A DNA stretch of 64,000 nt from Acidimicrobiaceae bacterium (GTDB lineage: Bacteria; Actinomycetota; Acidimicrobiia; Acidimicrobiales; UBA8592): contig JAHECR010000009.1 in assembly GCA_024641655.1 (NCBI GenBank), forward strand, positions 1 through 64,000. The letters are read 5' to 3'. A model generated the notes under the pieces. The model was not told where the DNA came from. It did no database searches and was given only the letters and a program-made list of their open reading frames with translations. Shown piece after piece: positions 58,558-64,000 of this stretch; the stretch's first letter is position 1, and each line of letters begins with the position of its first letter. The position numbers and the translations under genes are program-made.

Positions 58558-60068
58558 GATGCCTTACCTGCTCGGCGGGCCGCGGTCATCCGTTCCGCCG
58601 GCCGCACGGCCGCAAGCAGGGCCCGGGCCTTGTTGCGGCACTCCAGATTCTCCTGCTCCGGGACGCTGTCGGCCACGATGCCGGCGCCGGCCTGCACCGA
58701 CGCCGTCTTGCCACTGATGACCATGGTGCGGATCGCGATGGCATTGTCGATGTTTCCCGAGAAGTCGAGGTAGCCGACGATGCCGGCATAGGGCCCGCGT
58801 TTGACCGGCTCCAGAGCGTCGATGATCTCCATGGCGCGCACCTTCGGCGCCCCCGACACGGTGCCCGCAGGAAGCGTGGCCCGCAGGACGTCGATTGGCG
58901 TCTTGCCCGGTGCGAGCTCCCCGGAGACCTGCGAGGTCAGGTGCATGACATGGCTGTAGAGCTCCAAGGTCATCATCTCGTCCATCTGGAGGGTGCCGTA
59001 CCGCACGACCCGGCCGAGATCGTTCCTGGCGAGATCGACGAGCATCACGTGCTCGGCAAGCTCCTTGGGGTGTTCCTTGAGCTCGGCTGCGAGGCGCCGG
59101 TCGTCTTCTTCGGTTCGCCCGCGACGACGAGTACCGGCGATCGGCCGGGAGATCACCCGGTTGTCGAGCAGCTGCACCATCGGCTCGGGTGAACAACCCA
59201 CGAGGGTCACCTCGGGCTGGCGAACGAAGTACATGTACGGGCTCGGGTTGATCTGACGGAGCACGCGGTAGACGTCGAACGGGTCGGCGTCGAGGTCGAA
59301 GTCGAAACGCTGGGACAGCACCACCTGGAAGATGTCCCCGGCGAGTATGTGCTCCTTCGCCGTCTCCACCGCGAGGTGGAACTGGGCTTCGGTCATCGAC
59401 GACCGCACCTCGGGAAGGTCCTCCTCGGCCGTCGGCGGATCGAGGAACGGCTCGTCGAGAGGCCGCGCCCCGTCGGCGGCCATCGAGTCCAGACGGCGGC
59501 AGGCATCGTCGTAGGCGGCGTCGAGCGTTGCGGCGTCGGCGCCGGAGGAGACGATCGCGTTCGCGATGAGGACCACGCGCTGACGCCAGTGGTCGAACAC
59601 GGCGAGCTCTCCGAGAATCGAGAGCATGGCATCGGGGAGGCCCAGATCGTCGAGGGGCACCTCGGGAAGCCGCTCGACCTCGCGGACGATGTCGTAGCCG
59701 ATGTAGCCCATGATGCCGCTGTGCATCGGCGGCAGCTCGGGGAGCACCGGAGCCCGCAAGCGCGACTGCAGCTGCTCGATCAGGTCGAGGATGCCGGTGC
59801 CGGCCACGACGCCCTCGGGCAGCTCGCCGTCGATGGTGAGCGCACCGTCGCGTTTGACGATCGACAGCAGTGGATTCCGGCCGATGAACGACCAGCGGCT
59901 CCACCGTTCGCCGTGCTCGACCGATTCGAGCAGGAATCCGGGCCCATCGCCCACCACCCGGGCGAATGCCGCCACCGGCGTGGTCAGGTCGGCAACGAGC
60001 TCGCGCCACACCGGAACGACGGTGTGACCCGCTGCCAGCTCGTGGAACCGTTCCCGACTGGACTGCAT
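58554..60068 (-). CDS. trpE: anthranilate synthase component I
   Basis: TrpE converts chorismate to anthranilate with ammonia from TrpG. The 504-residue protein has the chorismate-binding domain (GDIFQVVLSQRFD, SPYMYFV, SRPIAGTRRRG, EHVMLVDLARNDLGRV, GTVSGAPKVRAMEII, GAGIVADSVPEQE). The N-terminal LLESVEHGERWSRWSFIG marks the feedback-regulatory part. Start ATG 60068 shares one base with the GroES-like stop (TGATG); GTG 60071 is an alternative. trpG and trpD are not in this window. Confidence 0.96.
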   Translation of the reverse strand: MQSSRERFHELAAGHTVVPVWRELVADLTTPVAAFARVVGDGPGFLLESVEHGERWSRWSFIGRNPLLSIVKRDGALTIDGELPEGVVAGTGILDLIEQLQSRLRAPVLPELPPMHSGIMGYIGYDIVREVERLPEVPLDDLGLPDAMLSILGELAVFDHWRQRVVLIANAIVSSGADAATLDAAYDDACRRLDSMAADGARPLDEPFLDPPTAEEDLPEVRSSMTEAQFHLAVETAKEHILAGDIFQVVLSQRFDFDLDADPFDVYRVLRQINPSPYMYFVRQPEVTLVGCSPEPMVQLLDNRVISRPIAGTRRRGRTEEDDRRLAAELKEHPKELAEHVMLVDLARNDLGRVVRYGTLQMDEMMTLELYSHVMHLTSQVSGELAPGKTPIDVLRATLPAGTVSGAPKVRAMEIIDALEPVKRGPYAGIVGYLDFSGNIDNAIAIRTMVISGKTASVQAGAGIVADSVPEQENLECRNKARALLAAVRPAERMTAARRAGKAS

Positions 60069-60487
60069 CACAAATAGAGGCCGGTCGACCCTTGGTCGAG
60101 GCGCTCCGCAGCCACGGCGTGCACGTCACGCTCTCGCAGGATGATGTAGTCGCGCCCGCGCACTTCGACCTCGTAGCGATCCTCGGGATTGAAGAGGACC
60201 TGGTCGCCGATCTCCATACTCCGGACGTTCGGGCCGATCGCCTTGACCTCGGCCCAGGTGAGCCGCCTCGACACCTGGGCAGTGGCGGGAATCAGGATGC
60301 CACCGGTGGATCGCCGTTCACCTTCGTCGTTCGGGGTGCCGACGAGGATCCGGTCGTTGAGCATCTTGATCGGCAGGCGCTCCTCGAGTACCGGGCTGTG
60401 GGAGCCGCGCCGTTTACGGTCGGGGCCGGCGGCATGCTCGGTCGCCGGCGCGTCGGGGGTGTCGGGGGTGCTCTCGGCTGGGGCCAC
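60068..60487 (-). CDS. GroES-like co-chaperonin family protein
   Basis: The C-terminal 98 residues read as a GroES (Cpn10) fold: MLNDRILVGTPNDEGERRSTGGILIP, then WAEVKAIGPNVRSMEIGDQVLFNPEDRYEVEVRGRDYIILRERDVHAV. They differ from standard GroES, lacking the usual VKxGDxVLFxKYxGTE pattern. From GTG 60487 there is a 41-residue Pro/Ala/acidic extension; ATG 60364 gives the domain alone. No GroEL gene is nearby. The stop overlaps the trpE start, so it is the first gene of a groES-like/trpE/ygfZ unit. Confidence 0.75.
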   Translation of the reverse strand: MAPAESTPDTPDAPATEHAAGPDRKRRGSHSPVLEERLPIKMLNDRILVGTPNDEGERRSTGGILIPATAQVSRRLTWAEVKAIGPNVRSMEIGDQVLFNPEDRYEVEVRGRDYIILRERDVHAVAAERLDQGSTGLYL

Positions 60488-60513
60488 GATGGTCCAAGCT
60501 ACCGTGTGCGACG

Positions 60514-61176
60514 ATGAGCGACGATTCCATACCCACGCCGCGCCTGGCTCGCATCGCCTCTGTCGACGGCGTGGTGCTGGAGGCCGAAGCGCACCTGCCC
60601 GCCGCGCCACGCGCCGCGGTCGTCATCACGCACCCTCACCCCACCTATGGCGGATCGATGCACGCGACCATCCCTGCTCTGCTGTACCGGCAGGCTCGGC
60701 TCGACGCGATCGCTGCGGTTCGCTTCAACTTTCGCGGCGTCGGTGCCTCGACGGGGACGCACGATCACGGCGGAGCCGAACGACACGACGTCGCTGCGGT
60801 CGTGGCGGCGCTGCGCCACGCCGTGGGGCCCGGCGTGCCGCTCGGGCTCGCCGGGTGGTCCTTCGGCGCCGATGTCGCTCTCTCCGTGCCCGCCGCGGCC
60901 GTCGACGCGCACGATCTGCGCGGCTGGATGGCGGTGGCCCCGCCTCTGGCGCTCGTGCCGCTCGGAGAAATGAGCGCCGCGAGCTCTCCCCTGCCCAAGC
61001 TTCTCGTCGTCCCCGAGTTCGACCAGGGATGTCCACCGTCCTGCGTCGCCGAACGCACTGCCACCTGGCCCAACACCGAACGGGTCACGGTGCCGGGGAA
61101 CGACCACTTCCTGGCGTCGGGCTCAGCGGAGGTCGTGGCCGCCTTCACGCGGTTCGTAGCGCTGCTCGACTCATGA
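60514..61176 (+). CDS. alpha/beta hydrolase
   Basis: This 220-residue hydrolase of the dienelactone-hydrolase-like type has the oxyanion region THPHPTYGGSMHATI, RFNFRGVGASTG, nucleophile Ser in LAGWSFGADVAL, and a late His in PGNDHFLASG. It lacks a signal peptide. It is divergent from the GroES-like gene and overlaps the macro-domain gene by ATGA, forming a two-gene plus-strand unit between trp and his genes. Confidence 0.86.
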   Translation: MSDDSIPTPRLARIASVDGVVLEAEAHLPAAPRAAVVITHPHPTYGGSMHATIPALLYRQARLDAIAAVRFNFRGVGASTGTHDHGGAERHDVAAVVAALRHAVGPGVPLGLAGWSFGADVALSVPAAAVDAHDLRGWMAVAPPLALVPLGEMSAASSPLPKLLVVPEFDQGCPPSCVAERTATWPNTERVTVPGNDHFLASGSAEVVAAFTRFVALLDS

Positions 61177-61697
61177 CGACCAGCTGCACTGCGGTCCCGG
61201 GTGACATCACGACGTTCCCGGTCGACGCGATCGTCAACGCGGCCAATTCTTCGCTGATGGGTGGCGGTGGCGTCGATGGCGCCATCCACCGAGCCGGCGG
61301 CCCGGCCATCGTCACCGAGTGCCGCGAGATCGTGGCCCGCCAGGGAGCCCTGCGGCCCGGCGATGCCGTGCTCACCGGCTCAGGCGAGCTCCCGTGTCGC
61401 TTCGTCGTGCACACGGTCGGGCCCATCTGGGGCAGGATTCCCGACGGCGAGGCCGACGCCACGCTGGCCTCGGCCTACGAGCGTTCGATGGAGGTCGCCG
61501 AAGCCGCCGGGTGTCGGTCCATCGCCTTCCCGAACATCTCGACGGGCGTGTACGGGTTCCCCAAGGCGCGCGCGGCCGACGTTGCGCTGGAGAGCGTGCG
61601 CCACTACGTGGCCGCGGGCACCCGCATCGAATCGATCCTCTTCGTGTGCCACGATGCCGAGAACCTGGAGTTGTACCGCCGCAAGCTGGCGTCCTGA
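61173..61697 (+). CDS. macro domain protein, O-acetyl-ADP-ribose deacetylase-like
   Basis: The 174-residue macro domain has the ADP-ribose motifs VPGDITTFPVDAIVNAANSSLMGGGGVDGAIHRAGG and FPNISTGVYGFPKARAA. In the YmdB-type subfamily these proteins hydrolyse O-acetyl-ADP-ribose or remove ADP-ribose from proteins. ATG 61173 overlaps the hydrolase stop. Its stop lies four bases from the convergent hisF stop. Confidence 0.92.
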   Translation: MTTSCTAVPGDITTFPVDAIVNAANSSLMGGGGVDGAIHRAGGPAIVTECREIVARQGALRPGDAVLTGSGELPCRFVVHTVGPIWGRIPDGEADATLASAYERSMEVAEAAGCRSIAFPNISTGVYGFPKARAADVALESVRHYVAAGTRIESILFVCHDAENLELYRRKLAS

Positions 61698-61701
61698 GGA
61701 C

Positions 61702-62493
61702 TCACCCCAGCAGCTCAGGGGCGGGCCGCACCGCGATCCCAGCGGCAGCCAGGTGGCGCTTGGCATCGGCGACGGAGTACTCCCGGAAGTGGAAGATGCT
61801 CGCCGCCAGCACCGCATCGGCGCCCCCGTCGATGACGCCCGCTACCAGATGGTCGAGGTTGCCGACTCCCCCGCTGGCGATCACCGGGACGTTCGTGGCG
61901 TCGGAGACCAGTCGGGTGAGCACGTTGTCGAAACCATCGCGCGTTCCGTCCCGGTCCATCGAGGTCAGCAGGATCTCGCCGGCTCCCAGTTCGGCGCCCC
62001 GTATGGCCCACTCGACGGCATCGATGCCTGTCGGCGTGCGCCCACCGTGCACGAACACTTCGAAGGCGTTCGTGGCCTCGGGGCGGCGGCGGGCATCGAT
62101 CGCGAGAACCACGCACTGGCTCCCGAACTCGTCGGCGATCTCCGACAACAGCCCTGGGCGGTCGACCGCCGCGGAATTCACGGCGACCTTCTCCGCTCCC
62201 TCACGGAGCAGGCGTCGAGCGTCTTCGACGCTTCGCACGCCACCGCCGATCGTGAAGGGGATGAACACCTCTTCGGCGCAGTGCCGGACCAGCTCGTAGA
62301 CGGTCTCACGGTTGTCAGACGACGCAGTGATGTCGAGGAACACGAGCTCGTCGGCTCCCTCGGCGTCGTAGCGCGCCGCGAGCTCCACAGGGTCGCCGGC
62401 ATCGACGAGGTCGACGAAGTTGGTCCCCTTGACGACGCGGCCCGCGTCGACGTCGAGACAAGGGATCACCCGCACATTGGTCGGCGCGCTCAT
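61702..62493 (-). CDS. hisF: imidazole glycerol phosphate synthase cyclase subunit
   Basis: HisF uses ammonia from HisH to form the imidazole ring and AICAR. The 263-residue barrel has the catalytic Asp in [15 protein letters not shown] and DRDGT (second Asp), with phosphate sites [13 protein letters not shown] and IASGGVGN. The ATG at 62493 overlaps the hisA stop as ATGA; an upstream GTG-type extension to 62514 is less likely. Confidence 0.96.
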   Translation of the reverse strand: MSAPTNVRVIPCLDVDAGRVVKGTNFVDLVDAGDPVELAARYDAEGADELVFLDITASSDNRETVYELVRHCAEEVFIPFTIGGGVRSVEDARRLLREGAEKVAVNSAAVDRPGLLSEIADEFGSQCVVLAIDARRRPEATNAFEVFVHGGRTPTGIDAVEWAIRGAELGAGEILLTSMDRDGTRDGFDNVLTRLVSDATNVPVIASGGVGNLDHLVAGVIDGGADAVLAASIFHFREYSVADAKRHLAAAGIAVRPAPELLG

Positions 62494-63236
62494 CGGGGTC
62501 CGCCGTCCCGACATGCCGCGAGGCCCGCTTCGAGGTCGACGGCCCCCTCGTAGATCGCGCGCCCGACGATCACGCCCGACAGCGCCCGGCCCTCGACCCG
62601 CAGCGCTGCAAGCTGTGCCAGATGATCGGTGGTGCCGATGCCACCCGATGCGATGACGTCGAGCGTCGTCCCGGCGAGCACCTTCCCGAGCCCCTCGACA
62701 TCGGGACCTTCGAGCGTGCCGTCACGGGCGATCTCGGTGACCACGACCGCGTCGACACCGAGATCCTGGAATCGGCGGGCCATCTCGACCACCTCGATGT
62801 CGGTCTCGGTCTCCCAGCCGTGAGTGGCGATGCGCCCATTGCGCCCGTCGAGACCGATGGCGACCCGATGTCCCCTGGCCGTCAGTTGGCCGGCGAGCGC
62901 CGGGTTCTCGACGGCCGCCGTGCCGATGACGACCCGGGTCACACCGACATCGAAAAGCGCCTGCGCCGCGTCGATCGTGCGGACACCGCCACCGGTCTGC
63001 ACCGGGATGGTCACGGCTGCGGCAATGGCGGCGACGACCGGGCGGTTGACCGGATCGCCGGTGCGCGCGGCGTCGAGGTCCACGACGTGGATCCACCCGG
63101 CGCCGGCGTCGGCGAAGAGCCGTGCTTGCGTGACAGGGTCGTCGCCGTAGACGGTCTCACGGCCATAGTCGCCCTGCATGAGTCGCACGCACTTCCCACC
63201 GCGGAGATCGATCGCCGGGTACAGCTCGAGGCTCAT
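62490..63236 (-). CDS. hisA: phosphoribosylformimino-AICAR-P isomerase
   Basis: This 248-residue barrel isomerase of histidine synthesis shows [20 protein letters not shown] with the catalytic Asp, TGGGVRT, the second Asp in [13 protein letters not shown], and IASGGIG. It resembles actinobacterial HisA/PriA in general form, but a separate trpF gene exists at 55521, so dual activity is not required. ATG 63236 overlaps the hisH stop (ATGA); GTG 63242 is the alternative. Confidence 0.94.
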   Translation of the reverse strand: MSLELYPAIDLRGGKCVRLMQGDYGRETVYGDDPVTQARLFADAGAGWIHVVDLDAARTGDPVNRPVVAAIAAAVTIPVQTGGGVRTIDAAQALFDVGVTRVVIGTAAVENPALAGQLTARGHRVAIGLDGRNGRIATHGWETETDIEVVEMARRFQDLGVDAVVVTEIARDGTLEGPDVEGLGKVLAGTTLDVIASGGIGTTDHLAQLAALRVEGRALSGVIVGRAIYEGAVDLEAGLAACRDGGPR

Positions 63237-63856
63237 GCGCACAGCTCGACGAAGTTGGTGAGGAGCCGGCGACCGGCGTCGCTGGACTTCTCCGGGTGGA
63301 ACTGGGTGGCGAACACATTCTGGCGTTGCACTGCGGCAACGACCCGTCCGCCGTAGTCGCAGGTCGCGGTGACATCGCCGTCGAGGGCCTCGGAATCGGC
63401 CGCGTACGAGTGCACGAAGTAGAACCAGGCGCCGTCGAGATCACGCAGGAGCGGGGACGGGCGCTCGACGGTGATGGCGTTCCACTGCATCTGGGGACGT
63501 TTCACGGTGGCGGGAAGCAGCCGGATGATGCCGGGCAGGATCCCGAGCCCCGCATGGTCGGGTGACTCCTCGGACCCGTCGAACAGCAACTGCATGCCGA
63601 CGCAGATCCCCAGGAAGGGCCGGCCCGACGCGACCGCGTCCTTCGCCATCGCGGCGACGCCGTGCGACTCGATGGCTTCGACGCATCGACCGAAGTTCCC
63701 GACGCCCGGCAGGACCACGCCGTCCGCGGCGGCGACATCGGCGGCATCGGCGGTCAGATGAGCATCGGCTCCGGCGCGTTCGAGGCCCTTCTGGGCTGAC
63801 CGCAAGTTGCCGATGCCGTAGTCCAAGACGGCGATACGCGGGCGGTCGCCGCTCAC
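63233..63856 (-). CDS. hisH: imidazole glycerol phosphate synthase glutaminase subunit
   Basis: HisH is a class I glutaminase that feeds ammonia to HisF. The triad is visible: Cys in GICVGMQLL and the His-Glu pair in [21 protein letters not shown] is the usual N-terminus. The 207-residue length is typical. The start is GTG 63856, overlapping the hisB stop by four bases (GTGA). Confidence 0.96.
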   Translation of the reverse strand: MSGDRPRIAVLDYGIGNLRSAQKGLERAGADAHLTADAADVAAADGVVLPGVGNFGRCVEAIESHGVAAMAKDAVASGRPFLGICVGMQLLFDGSEESPDHAGLGILPGIIRLLPATVKRPQMQWNAITVERPSPLLRDLDGAWFYFVHSYAADSEALDGDVTATCDYGGRVVAAVQRQNVFATQFHPEKSSDAGRRLLTNFVELCA

Positions 63857-64000
63857 AGGACCCCCTTGGTGGAGGGAATGCCCCCACCTTCGATTCGCAC
63901 GGCGTCGCGCAGCGCGCGAGCGGTGGATTTGAACGTCGACTCCACGATGTGGTGGGTGTTCTTTCCCCGCACCAGTACCTGGTGCATCGTGATGCCGGCC
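63853..64000 (-). CDS. hisB: imidazoleglycerol-phosphate dehydratase, C-terminal part
   Basis: Only the last 48 codons lie in the window and the gene continues past the right edge. On the minus strand they read [20 protein letters not shown], followed by [19 protein letters not shown] and ending PSTKGVL. The metal-binding HH in NTHHIVE followed by a K-x3-RALRDAV helix is the conserved C-terminal end of HisB. It is the next gene upstream in the his operon. Confidence 0.93.
   Translation of the reverse strand, partial: AGITMHQVLVRGKNTHHIVESTFKSTARALRDAVRIEGGGIPSTKGVL

Overview
The window is about 64 kb of dense, GC-rich bacterial chromosome, and nearly all of it is coding. The content points to an actinobacterium, most likely of the class Acidimicrobiia (inferred from gene content and protein style; no search was run). 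Supporting traits are an ANTAR-type two-component regulator, a SigR/RsrA-like sigma/anti-sigma pair, a DUF222/13E12-type HNH fragment, a family A DNA polymerase without a recognisable proofreading site, frequent GTG starts and many 4-base ATGA/GTGA gene overlaps.

Layout. 1-3.6 kb: an HNH endonuclease remnant, an MFS transporter and an orphan oligopeptide-type binding lipoprotein. 3.6-17.4 kb, minus strand: a long housekeeping run read as coaE, uvrB, ABC1 kinase, uvrA, uvrC, a methyltransferase, rapZ, gap, pgk, tpiA, secG. It combines nucleotide excision repair, lower glycolysis and the SecG translocon subunit. 17.6-22.9 kb: a NarL-type response regulator with a degenerate receiver, rpsA, a methyltransferase, and a cassette of secreted protein, sigma factor and probable anti-sigma factor. 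22.9-26.5 kb: polA, an ANTAR regulator and a small coiled-coil protein. 26.6-31.4 kb: a sodium-pumping decarboxylase (oadG-oadA-oadB) followed by two accessory enzymes.

31.4-41 kb is the accessory part. It holds an ATP-grasp/methyltransferase fusion with a cupin_8 oxygenase, a 1.27-kb-codon cyclase/ATPase/TPR regulator, a large secreted protein, and an ArsM-like methyltransferase. The last gene has an in-frame UGA exactly where the family has a conserved cysteine, with a hairpin just after it. It is the best candidate here for something new: a selenocysteine-containing arsenite-methyltransferase-like protein.

41.4-47.9 kb: tRNA-Leu(CAA), the fatty acid synthesis operon fabD-fabH-fabG-acpP-fabF (FabD carries an extra lipoyl-like domain), a FabZ-type dehydratase, HU, and an ECF sigma factor with its zinc anti-sigma factor. 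47.9-53.5 kb: a methionine operon led by an ArsR-methyltransferase fusion regulator with a clear AT-rich operator, then metF and metH. 53.6-64 kb: trpC-trpF-trpB-trpA, a J-domain membrane protein, a GroES-like protein with trpE and ygfZ, a hydrolase/macro-domain pair on the plus strand, and hisB(partial)-hisH-hisA-hisF running off the right edge.
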